The translations under genes and the position numbers were made by a program. Below are positions 1 to 9,979 of a stretch of 64,000 nucleotides of DNA, one piece after another; the first letter of the stretch is position 1; each line of letters begins with the position of its first letter. Under the pieces are notes generated by a model. That model worked only from the letters and a program-made list of their open reading frames with translations, ran no database searches and was not told the origin of the DNA. Source of the stretch: Bordetella genomosp. 2 (lineage in GTDB: Bacteria; Pseudomonadota; Gammaproteobacteria; Burkholderiales; Burkholderiaceae_B); contig NZ_NEVT01000009.1 in assembly GCF_002261345.1 (NCBI RefSeq), forward strand, positions 1-64,000, given 5' to 3'.

Positions 1-775
1 CGGCCGCGTGGTGCGGCGCGACGTCGAGGCGGCCGCCCGGCGCGCGCCGGCCTCGGCCGCGCCTCCCCCGGCCGCCGCGCCAGCCGCGCGCCCCGACGAA
101 CAGCGCGTGCCGCATACCGGCATGCGCCGCGCCATCGCGCGCCGCCTCAGCGAAAGCAAACAGACAGTGCCGCACTTCTACCTGACGGTCGATTGCCGCG
201 CCGACGCGCTGCTGGCCTTGCGCGCACAGGCGGGACAGGACGGCGGCCCGCGCCCCACCGTCAACGACTTCATCGTGCGCGCCGCCGCGCAGGCCCTGCG
301 CGACGAACCCGGGCTGAACGTGTCGTGGCAGGACGATGCGCTGCTGCACCATGCCGGCGCCGACATCTCGGTCGCGGTCGCCACCGACGGCGGCCTGGTC
401 ACGCCCATCGTGCGCGATGCCGACGCCAAGCCGCTGGGCGCCATCGCCGCCGAGATCGCCGAGCTGGCCGCGCGCGCGCGCGCCAACCGCCTCAGGCCCG
501 AGGAGTTCACCGGCGGCTCGCTCACGGTCAGCAACCTGGGCATGCACGGCATCGACCAGTTCGCCGCCATCATCAACCCGCCCCAGGCCGCCATCCTGGC
601 GGTCGGCGCGGCCCGGCGCCGGCCGGTGGTGGACGAGGACGGCGAAATCCGCGCCGCCATGCTCATGACCGTCACGCTGTCGGCAGACCACCGCGCGGTC
701 GACGGCGCCGTGGCGGCGCGCTGGCTGGCCGCCTTCCGCGCCCGGATCGAGCATCCCGTGCGCATCCTGCTGTGA
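1..775 (+). CDS. Dihydrolipoamide acyltransferase (E2), C-terminal part
   Basis: This is the acyl-transfer core of a 2-oxoacid dehydrogenase complex (acetoin, branched-chain or pyruvate type), which moves an acyl group from lipoyl-lysine to CoA. The reading frame is open from base 2, where GRVVRRDVEAA matches the end of a peripheral subunit-binding domain. An Ala/Pro-rich linker follows, then the catalytic domain from about base 115. The active-site signature DHRAVDG is at about bases 684-704. The N-terminal lipoyl domain lies outside the window, so the GTG at base 8 is not the true start. E3 follows after 7 bases, which makes this the end of an E1-E2-E3 operon. The substrate cannot be told from this fragment. 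Confidence 0.9.
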   Translation, partial: GRVVRRDVEAAARRAPASAAPPPAAAPAARPDEQRVPHTGMRRAIARRLSESKQTVPHFYLTVDCRADALLALRAQAGQDGGPRPTVNDFIVRAAAQALRDEPGLNVSWQDDALLHHAGADISVAVATDGGLVTPIVRDADAKPLGAIAAEIAELAARARANRLRPEEFTGGSLTVSNLGMHGIDQFAAIINPPQAAILAVGAARRRPVVDEDGEIRAAMLMTVTLSADHRAVDGAVAARWLAAFRARIEHPVRILL

Positions 776-782
776 GGCCGCG

Positions 783-2180
<1,398 letters not shown>

Positions 2181-2183
2181 AGG

Positions 2184-2216
2184 TGAACGGCCGGCCGGGC
2201 AGCGGCCGGCCGTTCA
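2184..2216. terminator. Bidirectional hairpin terminator
   Basis: A perfect 13-bp stem (TGAACGGCCGGCC at 2184-2196, its complement at 2204-2216) encloses the 7-base loop GGGCAGC. It lies between the convergent E3 and LysR genes, and its right arm contains the LysR stop codon. There is no long T tract, so the strength is uncertain. Confidence 0.7.
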
Positions 2217-3095
2217 GATCCGCTCGGCGAAGAAATCCAGGAAGCAGGCGATGCGCCGCGCCAACTGGGTATTGCGGTAGTAGACGGCGTGCATGGGCTG
2301 CAGGTAATCGGTGTAGGCGTGTTCCAGCACCTTCACCAGGCGCCCGCTGGCCAGGTCGTCGCGCACCATGAACTCCGACAGGCAGGCAATGCCCACGCCG
2401 CCCAGCGCCAGTTGCCGCTGGGTCTCGCCGCTGGACGCCGCCAGGGTCGGCGCGATCGCCAGCCCGGTCCCGCCCGCGTGGCGCAGGGGCCAGACGTTCA
2501 AGGTCTCGGGCTGCGTGAAGCCCAGCAGCTCGTGCCCGGCCAGCGCCTCGGGCGTGGCCGGCGCGCCCCGCCGCGCCACATAGGCCGGACTGGCCACCAG
2601 GAAACGCGGCGCCGGCCGCAACGGCCGGGCATGCAGGCTGGAATCCGACAGCGGGCCGGCGCGCAGCGCGATATCGGTGCGGTGCTCCAGCAGATCGACG
2701 ATCCGGTCGTTGCTGGTGAGCTCCAGGGAAATCTCGGGATAGCGCGCGCGGAACTCGCCGACATGGGGCACCACGCAATGCAGCATCACCGGCGCCGAGG
2801 CGTCGATGCGCAGCTTGCCGGCCGGCTGCTGCAGGCGGATGCGCATGCATTCCTCGGCATCGTCGAGCTCGGCCACGATGCGCCGCGCCCGCTGCAGGAA
2901 CAACTGCCCTTCATCGGTCAGTTCCATGCGCCGCGTGGTGCGGGTCAACAGCGTGACGCCCAATTGCGTTTCCAGGCGCGACAGGCCCCGGCTGACGCCC
3001 GAAGCGGTCTGCCCCAGGAACTCGGCGGCGGCGCTCATGCTGCCGGTGTCCACCACCGCCAGGAACACCCGCAAGGCTTCGGAACTGAGCGCCAT
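2214..3095 (-). CDS. LysR-family transcriptional regulator
   Basis: A 293-residue LysR regulator. The N-terminal winged helix-turn-helix occupies about residues 1-60 (FLAVVDTGSMSAAAEFLGQT then VSRGLSRLETQLG), followed by a linker helix and a periplasmic-binding-protein-like effector domain. It resembles the AaeR/DsdC-like group often found next to small exporters. It is divergent from the MFS transporter starting at 3205, with a 109-base shared intergenic region, so that transporter is the likely target. The effector is unknown. Confidence 0.9.
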   Translation of the reverse strand: MALSSEALRVFLAVVDTGSMSAAAEFLGQTASGVSRGLSRLETQLGVTLLTRTTRRMELTDEGQLFLQRARRIVAELDDAEECMRIRLQQPAGKLRIDASAPVMLHCVVPHVGEFRARYPEISLELTSNDRIVDLLEHRTDIALRAGPLSDSSLHARPLRPAPRFLVASPAYVARRGAPATPEALAGHELLGFTQPETLNVWPLRHAGGTGLAIAPTLAASSGETQRQLALGGVGIACLSEFMVRDDLASGRLVKVLEHAYTDYLQPMHAVYYRNTQLARRIACFLDFFAERI

Positions 3096-3119
3096 CTTTG
3101 ATCTCCCGTCACAAGTGAA

Positions 3120-3140
3120 GTGATTGTAGGCCTATTTTTC
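3120..3140. promoter_or_regulatory. Possible LysR operator region
   Basis: The divergent LysR/MFS intergenic region holds the 8-base palindrome TAGGCCTA in an A/T-rich setting (GATTGTAGGCCTATTTT) and a partly symmetric TCAC-N7-GTGA just before it. Position suits regulation of both genes. The match to the T-N11-A rule is poor, so this is a weak call. Confidence 0.25.
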
Positions 3141-3204
3141 TCATAGATGGCGCGGCGCACAATGCCAAGCCTACGGGTAAACCCGAAAACCTCAGGAGAG
3201 ACTC

Positions 3205-4383
3205 ATGCCTATCGCACTATGGGCGCTGGCCGTCGGCGCCTTCGGCATCGGCACCACGGAATTCGTCATCATGGGCTTGCTGCCCGAAGTCGGCGCCGAC
3301 CTGGGCGTCTCGCTGTCCAGCGCCGGGCTGCTGGTCACCGGCTACGCCTTGGGCGTGGTGGTGGGCGCGCCGCCGGTCGCCATCCTGACCGCACGCCTGC
3401 CGCGCAAGACGCTGCTGCTCGGCCTGATGCTGATCTTCACCGCGGGCAACCTGGCCTGTGCGCTGGCGCCCGACTATGCCACCCTGATGGCCGCGCGGGT
3501 GCTGACCTCGCTGGCGCACGGCGCGTTCTTCGGCGTGGGCTCGGTGGTCGCCACCAGCCTGGTCAGGCCCGACAAGCAGGCTTCGGCCATCGCGCTGATG
3601 TTCACCGGACTGACCCTGGCCAATGTGCTGGGCGTGCCGTTCGGCACCTGGCTCGGCCAGGCCTGGGGCTGGCGTTCGACGTTCTGGGCGGTCACCGCGG
3701 TGGGCGTGGTGGCCATGCTGGCGATCGCCACCTGGGTGCCGCGCAGCCGCGGCGACCAGGGCGGCGACCTGATGGGCGAATTGCGCGCCCTGGGCCGCCC
3801 GCAGGTGCTGCTGGGCTTCGCCATGACGGTGCTGGGCTTCGGCGGCGTGTTCACCGCCTTCACCTATATCGCGCCGCTGCTGACCGAGCTTACCGGCTTC
3901 GGCCCCGGCGCCGTGTCGCCCATCCTGCTGCTGTTCGGCGTGGGCCTGGTGGCCGGCAACACCTACGGCGGCAAGCTGGCCGACCGGCGCCTGATGCCCA
4001 CGCTGGTCGGCAGCCTGGCCCTGCTGGCGGTGGTGCTGGCCGTCTTCAGCCTGACGGTATACGCCAAGGTCGCGGCGGTGATCACCGTGGCGCTGCTGGG
4101 CGCGGCCGCCTTCGCCACCGTGCCGCCCCTGCAGATGCGCGTGCTGGAGAAAGCCGGCGGCGCGCCGAACCTGGCGTCGGCCTTCAACATCGCCGCCTTC
4201 AACCTGGGCAATGCCGGCGGCGCCTGGCTGGGCGGCCTGACCATCGACCACGGCCCCGGCCTGGCCGCCACCCCGCTGGTCGCCGCCGCCGTGACCGCCA
4301 GCGGCCTGGCCATCGCCTTGTACAGCTGGAACCTGGACCGCCGCGGCCGCGCCGCGCCCGCCACCGAGTGCGCGCGGGCATGA
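3205..4383 (+). CDS. MFS transporter, drug:H+ antiporter-1 type
   Basis: A 392-residue inner-membrane protein with about 12 hydrophobic segments. It opens with GAFGIGTTEFVIMGLLPEV, a hallmark of the AraJ/YdhP/sugar-efflux branch of the major facilitator superfamily. The loop 2-3 region TARLPRKTLLLG is a degenerate MFS motif A. The ATG at 3205 is preceded by an AGGAGA ribosome-binding site about 8 bases upstream. It probably exports small polar or toxic compounds under control of the divergent LysR. Its substrate cannot be inferred. A GTGTC-palindrome block follows the gene. Confidence 0.88.
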   Translation: MPIALWALAVGAFGIGTTEFVIMGLLPEVGADLGVSLSSAGLLVTGYALGVVVGAPPVAILTARLPRKTLLLGLMLIFTAGNLACALAPDYATLMAARVLTSLAHGAFFGVGSVVATSLVRPDKQASAIALMFTGLTLANVLGVPFGTWLGQAWGWRSTFWAVTAVGVVAMLAIATWVPRSRGDQGGDLMGELRALGRPQVLLGFAMTVLGFGGVFTAFTYIAPLLTELTGFGPGAVSPILLLFGVGLVAGNTYGGKLADRRLMPTLVGSLALLAVVLAVFSLTVYAKVAAVITVALLGAAAFATVPPLQMRVLEKAGGAPNLASAFNIAAFNLGNAGGAWLGGLTIDHGPGLAATPLVAAAVTASGLAIALYSWNLDRRGRAAPATECARA

Positions 4384-4404
4384 CACAGCGCGTCGGGAGG
4401 TGCA

Positions 4405-4546
4405 GGGAGGTGTCAGATACCTGAGGGCGTCTCTTGAGGTGTCAGACACCCCTGGGTGTCTGACACCTTCCCCTACACCTCCTATCTCCCTCATTACCAG
4501 GTGTCTATTACAAGGTGTCTGACACCCAGGGGGTGTCAGACACCTG
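4405..4546. repeat. GTGTC palindrome cluster, copy 1
   Basis: Two nearly perfect inverted repeats built from the palindrome GGTGTCWGACACC. The first has arms 4437-4451 and 4454-4468 with a 2-base spacer; the second has arms 4513-4527 and 4531-4545 with a 3-base spacer. A decayed half-copy lies at about 4409-4422 and another fragment at 4500-4507. The block fills the gap between the MFS gene and the aldo/keto reductase and contains no ORF. Either hairpin could stall polymerase or protect a transcript end. Confidence 0.85.
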
Positions 4547-4601
4547 CCACCGCCGCCCCCCTTATTCCTTCTTTCCCTCTTCACTTCTGGAACCTTCCGC
4601 A

Positions 4602-5435
4602 ATGATCCCCACCAAACCCCTGGGCCGCGACGGCGCCACCATTCCCGCCCTGGGCCTGGGCGTGTTCCGCATGGCCTCCGAAGACACCGTCCGCATGGTC
4701 CGGACGGCCCTGCAGCTGGGCTACCGCCATATCGACACCGCGCAGATCTACGGCAACGAAGCCGAGGTCGGGCGCGGCCTGGCCGAATCCGGCGTGCCGC
4801 GCGACGAGGTGTTCGTCACCACCAAAGTCTGGGTCGACCACTATCGCGGCGCCGACTTCCGCCAGTCGGTGCAGGACAGCCTGGCCCGGCTGCGCACCGA
4901 CTACGTCGACCTGCTGCTGCTGCACTGGCCCAGCGGCAAGGTGCCGCTGGCCGAGCAGATCGCCGCGCTGAACGAGGCCCATGCCGGCGGCCGGGCGCGC
5001 CATATCGGCGTCAGCAACTTCACCACCGCGCTGATGCGCGAGGCGGCCGCGCTGAGCGCCGCGCCGCTGGTCAACAACCAGGTCGAGTACCACCCCTACC
5101 TGGACCAGTCGGCCGTGCGCGCCGAGGCGCAGCGCCTGGGAATGAGCATCACCGCCTACTACGGCATGGCCGACGGCAAGGTGTTGCAGGACCCGGTCAT
5201 CGGCGCCATCGCCCAGCGCCTGGGCAAGACCCCGGCGCAGGTCGCGCTGCGCTGGCTGGTGCAGCAGGACAATGTCATTGCCCTGAGCAAGACGCTGCGC
5301 GCCGAGCGGGCCGCCGACAATGCCCGCATTTTCGACTTCGAGCTCGACGCCGCCGACATGCGCGCGCTGGCCGGCCTGGCGCGTCCCGACGGCCGCCTGG
5401 TGTCGCCGGACGGGCTCGCGCCGCAGTGGGACTGA
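4602..5435 (+). CDS. Aldo/keto reductase
   Basis: A 277-residue NADPH-dependent (alpha/beta)8-barrel reductase of the AKR family, close to the 2,5-diketo-D-gluconate reductase DkgB type. The catalytic tetrad is complete: D45 and Y50 in DTAQIYGNE, K75 in TKVW and H108 in LLHWPS. I chose the ATG at 4602 because it begins the conserved IPTKPLGRDG strand. An upstream in-frame ATG at 4515 would add residues encoded by the palindromic repeat. It probably reduces small aldehydes such as methylglyoxal. An SDR follows 70 bases downstream on the same strand. Confidence 0.9.
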   Translation: MIPTKPLGRDGATIPALGLGVFRMASEDTVRMVRTALQLGYRHIDTAQIYGNEAEVGRGLAESGVPRDEVFVTTKVWVDHYRGADFRQSVQDSLARLRTDYVDLLLLHWPSGKVPLAEQIAALNEAHAGGRARHIGVSNFTTALMREAAALSAAPLVNNQVEYHPYLDQSAVRAEAQRLGMSITAYYGMADGKVLQDPVIGAIAQRLGKTPAQVALRWLVQQDNVIALSKTLRAERAADNARIFDFELDAADMRALAGLARPDGRLVSPDGLAPQWD

Positions 5436-5505
5436 AGCCGCGCTCTCGGCGGGACGCGGCGCGGATGGAGTATCGTTGACCGCCATCGTCCCCTGGGAGC
5501 GCAAG

Positions 5506-6315
5506 ATGAACCTGAAACTGAACGGCAAGATAACGGTCGTAACGGGCGGCAGCAAGGGCATCGGCCTTGCGGTGGCCAACGCGTTCGCCGCCGAAGGCGC
5601 ATACGTGGCCATCGTCGCGCGCGATCCGCAAGGCCTGGAGCAGGCGCGCGCGCAGCTGCAGGCCAGCGGCCACAACGTGGCGGTGTACGCGGCCGACCTG
5701 TCCGACCCGCAGGCCGCCGCGCAGGTCATCGAGCGCATCGAGACCGATATCGGCCCGATCGACATCCTGGTCAACAGCGCCGGCGCCGCGCGCCGCCACG
5801 AGCCCGAAGACCTGGACGCCGCCAAGTGGCGCGCCGCCATGGACGCCAAGTTCTTCTCCTACATCCACGTGCAGGACGCCGTGCTGGCGCGCATGCGGGC
5901 GCGCGCCGCCAACCGCCCGGCGGGCGCGCTCAACGGCATCGTGGTGAACATCATCGGCAACGGCGGCAAGCGCCCCACCAGCACGCACCTGGCCGGCGGG
6001 TCGGCCAACGCGGCGCTGATGCTGTCCACCGTGGGCCTGGCGGCGCACTACGCCCGCTACGGCATCCGCATCAACGGCATCAACCCCGGCCCGGTCTTCA
6101 CGCAGCGCGTCGAGCAGGTGCTGGAACTGGACGCCAAGCGCCGCGGCATCACGCGCGACGAGGCGCTGGCCGAAGGGCAGTCCAGCATACCGCTGGGCCG
6201 CTACGGCAAGGCCGAGGAAGTGGCCGACGTCGCGCTGTTCCTCGCCAGCCCGCGCTCGGCCTATGTGGTGGGGGCGATCATTCCGGTCGACGGCGGGGCG
6301 TCGTCGGTGATCTGA
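5506..6315 (+). CDS. SDR-family protein lacking the catalytic Tyr/Lys
   Basis: A 269-residue Rossmann-fold short-chain dehydrogenase/reductase with an intact cofactor motif TGGSKGIG at residues 13-20, and NSAG and NPGPV later. Where classical SDRs have YxxxK, this protein reads THLAGGSANAALM. His161 stands at the Tyr position and no Lys follows four residues later. The other four SDRs in the window keep YxxxK. It may be a divergent enzyme that uses another acid, or a binding protein. The start is supported by GGGAGC about 10 bases before the ATG. Confidence 0.85.
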   Translation: MNLKLNGKITVVTGGSKGIGLAVANAFAAEGAYVAIVARDPQGLEQARAQLQASGHNVAVYAADLSDPQAAAQVIERIETDIGPIDILVNSAGAARRHEPEDLDAAKWRAAMDAKFFSYIHVQDAVLARMRARAANRPAGALNGIVVNIIGNGGKRPTSTHLAGGSANAALMLSTVGLAAHYARYGIRINGINPGPVFTQRVEQVLELDAKRRGITRDEALAEGQSSIPLGRYGKAEEVADVALFLASPRSAYVVGAIIPVDGGASSVI

Positions 6316-6339
6316 ACCGCGGGCGGTGGGCCGGCGGCC

Positions 6340-6445
6340 AGGTGTCAGACACCCCTTGGGTGTCTGACACCTAAATGCCAAAGAGTGTCTGGCACCTAAA
6401 TCGCTTCATGAAGGTGTCTGACACCCGCGGGTGTCAGACACCTTG
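6340..6445. repeat. GTGTC palindrome cluster, copy 2
   Basis: Two strong palindromes between the convergent SDR and ilvD genes. The first has arms 6340-6354 and 6358-6372; the second, 6411-6444, is a perfect 34-base palindrome. A degenerate single unit (GTGTCTGGCACCT) lies near 6385-6398. With no other hairpin here, this block may act as the bidirectional terminator. Confidence 0.85.
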
Positions 6446-6457
6446 TATCTTGAGCGC

Positions 6458-8317
6458 TTACCGCTTCAGTTGCGACACGTCGCGCACGGCGCCGCGGTCG
6501 GCCGAGGTGGCCAGCGCGGCGTAGGCCTGCAGCGCCTGCGAGACCACGCGCTGGCGGTCGACCGGCTGCCAGGCCCGGGCGCCGCGCGCTTCCATGGCGG
6601 CGCGCCGCTTGGCCAGTTCCTCGTCGGACACGGCCAGGTGGATGGTGCGATTGGGGATGTCGATCTCGATGCGATCGCCGTCCTCGACCAGGCCCACGTT
6701 GCCGCCCTCGGCCGCTTCGGGCGAGGCGTGGCCGATGACCAGGCCGGACGAGCCGCCCGAGAAGCGGCCGTCGGTGAACAGCGCGCAAGTCTTGCCCAGG
6801 CCCTTGGATTTCAGGTACGAGGTGGGATACAGCATTTCCTGCATGCCGGGCCCGCCCTTGGGGCCTTCGTAGCGGATCACCACCACGTCGCCCGGCGCGA
6901 CCTTGTCGCCCAGGATGCCCTCGACGGCGTCGTCCTGGCTTTCGAACACGCGCGCGCGGCCGGTGAAGACCCACTGCGACTCATCCACGCCGGCGGTCTT
7001 GACGATGCAGCCCTTGGGCGCCAGGTTGCCGTACAGCACGGCCAGGCCGCCGTCCTGCGAATAAGCGTGCTGCTTGCTGCGGATGCAGCCGCCCTGGCGG
7101 TCCAGGTCGAGCGTCAGGAAGGTGGCGTCCTGGCTGAAGGCCACCGTGGTGGGGATGCCGCCGGGCGCGGCGCGGTAGAACTTCTGCGCCGCCTCGCCCG
7201 CGCCGCCGTTGATGTCCCACTGCGCAATGGCCTGACCCAGCGTGCCGCTGTGCACGTTGCCGCAGCTCAGGTCGAGCAGGTCGGCGCGCGCCAGTTCGCC
7301 CAGGATGCCGAGGATGCCGCCGGCGCGGTGCACATCTTCGATGTGGTACTTGTCGGTGGCCGGCGCGGCCTTGCACAGGCACGGCGTCTTGCGCGAAATG
7401 CGGTCGATGTCGGACATGGTGAAATCCACGCCCGCTTCCTGCGCGGCGGCCAGCAGGTGCAGCACCGTGTTGGTCGACCCGCCCATGGCCACGTCCAGCG
7501 TCATGGCGTTCTGAAACGCGCTCTTGGTGGCGATGCTGCGCGGCAGGACCGACGCGTCGTCCTGTTCGTAGTAGCGGCGGCACAGGTCCACGACCAGGCG
7601 GCCGGCCTGCTCGAACAGGCCCTTGCGCCAAGCGTGCGTGGCCACGATGGTGCCGTTGCCCGGCAGCGCCAGGCCGATCGCCTCGGTCAGGCAGTTCATC
7701 GAGTTGGCCGTGAACATGCCGGAACACGAGCCGCAGGTGGGACAGGCGCTGCGCTCGTACTGCTCGGCCTCGGCGTCGGTGATGTTGGGGTCGGCGGCCT
7801 TGATCATGGCGTCGATCAGGTCGATCTTGGCCAGCACCTTGCCGTCGGTGGGCGACTTGATCTTGCCGGCTTCCATGGGACCGCCGGACACGAACACCAC
7901 GGGGATGTTCAGCCGCATGGCGGCCATCAGCATGCCCGGGGTGATCTTGTCGCAGTTCGAGATGCACACCATGGCGTCGGCGCAGTGCGCGTTGACCATG
8001 TACTCGACCGAATCGGCGATCAGTTCGCGCGACGGCAGCGAATACAGCATGCCGCCATGGCCCATGGCGATGCCGTCGTCGACGGCGATGGTGTTGAATT
8101 CCTTGGCCACGCCGCCGGCGGCTTCGATTTCCCTGGCCACCAGCGCGCCGAGGTCGCGCAGGTGCACGTGGCCCGGCACGAACTGCGTGAACGAGTTGAC
8201 CACCGCGATGATGGGCTTGCCGAAATCGCCGTCCTGCATGCCGGTGGCGCGCCACAGGGCGCGGGCGCCGGCCATGTTGCGGCCGTGGGTGGACGTGCGG
8301 GAACGGTATTGCGGCAT
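6458..8317 (-). CDS. ilvD: Dihydroxy-acid dehydratase
   Basis: Iron-sulfur dehydratase that converts 2,3-dihydroxy-isovalerate and 2,3-dihydroxy-3-methylvalerate to the 2-oxo acids in valine and isoleucine synthesis. The 619-residue length and sequence fit E. coli-type IlvD. N-terminal [14 protein letters not shown] is conserved. The cluster cysteines are in [10 protein letters not shown] and in [22 protein letters not shown] is near the C terminus. A LysR gene lies 86 bases upstream on the same strand. Its 3' end faces the SDR across palindrome cluster 2. Confidence 0.97.
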   Translation of the reverse strand: MPQYRSRTSTHGRNMAGARALWRATGMQDGDFGKPIIAVVNSFTQFVPGHVHLRDLGALVAREIEAAGGVAKEFNTIAVDDGIAMGHGGMLYSLPSRELIADSVEYMVNAHCADAMVCISNCDKITPGMLMAAMRLNIPVVFVSGGPMEAGKIKSPTDGKVLAKIDLIDAMIKAADPNITDAEAEQYERSACPTCGSCSGMFTANSMNCLTEAIGLALPGNGTIVATHAWRKGLFEQAGRLVVDLCRRYYEQDDASVLPRSIATKSAFQNAMTLDVAMGGSTNTVLHLLAAAQEAGVDFTMSDIDRISRKTPCLCKAAPATDKYHIEDVHRAGGILGILGELARADLLDLSCGNVHSGTLGQAIAQWDINGGAGEAAQKFYRAAPGGIPTTVAFSQDATFLTLDLDRQGGCIRSKQHAYSQDGGLAVLYGNLAPKGCIVKTAGVDESQWVFTGRARVFESQDDAVEGILGDKVAPGDVVVIRYEGPKGGPGMQEMLYPTSYLKSKGLGKTCALFTDGRFSGGSSGLVIGHASPEAAEGGNVGLVEDGDRIEIDIPNRTIHLAVSDEELAKRRAAMEARGARAWQPVDRQRVVSQALQAYAALATSADRGAVRDVSQLKR

Positions 8318-8403
8318 GGTCTTTCTCGGGCGGATGGGGTTCGCAAAGTGCTAAATAATACGCCGGATCGCCAGGGGCCGCCGGGCGCGCGCACCGGGCG
8401 TCG

Positions 8404-9297
8404 TCAGGCCGCGCCGCCGCCCAGGGCCAGCAGCGCCGCATGCAGCTGGCCCAATCCGCGATGCAGCGGCTTGTCGCCGCGCAGCACCACCGCCAGCGTG
8501 CGCGCCAGGCGCGGGGCCAGCGGCTTGACGCGCAGCCCCGGCCGGCCGCGGCCGGCCGGCACCGCCATGCGCGGCAGCACGGCGCAGCCCAGGCCCGCCG
8601 CCACGAGCTCCTTCATGGCTTCGGTGCTGCCCAGCTCCATGACGGGCCGGGCGCGCAGGCCGGCGGCCTCGAACCAGTCGTCGACCAGGCCGCGCGTGCG
8701 CGCGCCGGGCTCGAACAACACCAGCGGCCGCTCGGCCAGCGCGTGCGGCGTGACGCGTGCCGGCAGCTTGCCGCTGGCCGGGAAGATGGCGACGAACTCG
8801 TCGTCGAGCACCGGCGTCACCTGGAACATGCGGCCCGGCGCGGGCAGCGTGACCAGGCCGATATCCAGGGTATTGGCCTCGATGCCGCGCAGCACGTCGG
8901 CGGTGTTGCCGGTGCTGGCGACGATTTCCAGCGCCGGGAAACGCCGCCGCAGGTCGGCCAGCAGCGGCGGCAGCAGGTACGTGCAGGCCGTGGCGCCGGT
9001 GCCCAGCCGCACCCGCCCCACCACCTGCGCGCTGTGCGCCTGCATGCTGCGCTCGGCCTGCTCGACCGCCGCGTCGATGGCGCGCACATGGACCAGCAAG
9101 TCGGCGCCCGCGGCGGTGGCGGCGACCCGCCGCCCTACCCGTTCGGCCAGGCGCAGACCGTAGCGGCGCTCCAGCTGGCGCACCTGCAGGCTCACCGCCG
9201 GCTGGGTCAGCCCGTGCTTGTCGGCCGCGGCCGAGAAGCTGCCCAGTTCGATCACGTCCAGGAAAATGCGCAGGTGGTCGAGGTTGAGACCGCGCAT
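8404..9297 (-). CDS. LysR-family transcriptional regulator
   Basis: A 297-residue LysR regulator with an N-terminal helix-turn-helix (FLDVIELGSFSAAADKHGLTQPAVSLQVRQLE) and a CysB/CbbR-like effector domain. It is upstream of ilvD on the same strand and divergent from the acetyltransferase/MFS pair starting at 9422. A perfect T-N11-A palindrome lies 28 bases in front of its ATG, which fits autoregulation and control of the divergent pair. A role in ilvD control is also possible but less supported. Confidence 0.9.
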   Translation of the reverse strand: MRGLNLDHLRIFLDVIELGSFSAAADKHGLTQPAVSLQVRQLERRYGLRLAERVGRRVAATAAGADLLVHVRAIDAAVEQAERSMQAHSAQVVGRVRLGTGATACTYLLPPLLADLRRRFPALEIVASTGNTADVLRGIEANTLDIGLVTLPAPGRMFQVTPVLDDEFVAIFPASGKLPARVTPHALAERPLVLFEPGARTRGLVDDWFEAAGLRARPVMELGSTEAMKELVAAGLGCAVLPRMAVPAGRGRPGLRVKPLAPRLARTLAVVLRGDKPLHRGLGQLHAALLALGGGAA

Positions 9298-9324
9298 GCC
9301 AGTGCCCCGTTTTCAAAGAATTGC

Positions 9325-9339
9325 TTATGCATTGCATAA
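9325..9339. promoter_or_regulatory. LysR-type operator, perfect T-N11-A palindrome
   Basis: TTATGCA-T-TGCATAA is a perfect 15-base palindrome satisfying T-N11-A. It lies in the 124-base intergenic region between the LysR gene (starts 9297, minus) and the acetyltransferase (starts 9422, plus). The surrounding 9318-9359 is distinctly A/T-rich. Confidence 0.6.
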
Positions 9340-9421
9340 TAAACCAAAGCTTTATTAATGCATGGGCCGGGCGCACACTGCGGGTTTATCGTCAACGCCT
9401 TCCCGGCCGCCTCCCAGCCCC

Positions 9422-9970
9422 ATGCCCGCTTCCGCTTCCCCGCTCGTCATACGCGACAGCGCCGCCGCCGATATCCCCGCCATCGCCGCCATCTACGCCC
9501 ACCACGTGCAACACGGCACGGCGTCGTTCGAACTAGAGCCGCCCTCCAGCGACGAGATGCGGGCGCGGCGCGACGCGGTGCTGGCGCAGCGGCTGCCCTA
9601 CCTGGTGGCCGAGCTCGACGGCGAGCTGGTCGGCTATGCCTACGCCACGCCGTACCGGCCGCGCCCGGCCTACCGCTACACGGTGGAAGACTCGGTCTAT
9701 GTGAAGCCCGGCAAGGCCGGTCACGGCATCGGCGGCAGGCTGCTGGCGGCGCTGATCGAGCGCTGCGGCGCCGGCGGCTGGCGCCAGATGCTGGCGGTGG
9801 TGGGCGACAGCCGCAACGCGGCCTCGCTGGCCCTGCACGCCAGCCAGGGCTTCCATCCGGCCGGCACGCTGCGCTCGGTGGGCTACAAGTTCGGCGAATG
9901 GCGCGATACGGTGCTGATGCAGCGCGCGCTGGGCGACGGCGACCGCGGCACGCCCGCCGAACGCGCCTGA
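9422..9970 (+). CDS. GNAT N-acetyltransferase, phosphinothricin acetyltransferase-like
   Basis: A 182-residue acetyltransferase. N-terminal IRDSAAADIPAIAAIYAHHV and the A-motif GHGIGGRLLAALIERC match the Pat/Bar/YncA group, which acetylate methionine sulfoximine- or sulfone-like amino acids and some xenobiotics. I prefer the ATG at 9422; an in-frame ATG at 9362 adds 20 non-conserved residues. An MFS gene starts 9 bases after the stop, so the two form an acetylate-and-export unit, probably controlled by the divergent LysR. Confidence 0.88.
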   Translation: MPASASPLVIRDSAAADIPAIAAIYAHHVQHGTASFELEPPSSDEMRARRDAVLAQRLPYLVAELDGELVGYAYATPYRPRPAYRYTVEDSVYVKPGKAGHGIGGRLLAALIERCGAGGWRQMLAVVGDSRNAASLALHASQGFHPAGTLRSVGYKFGEWRDTVLMQRALGDGDRGTPAERA

Positions 9971-9979
9971 GAACCGCGC

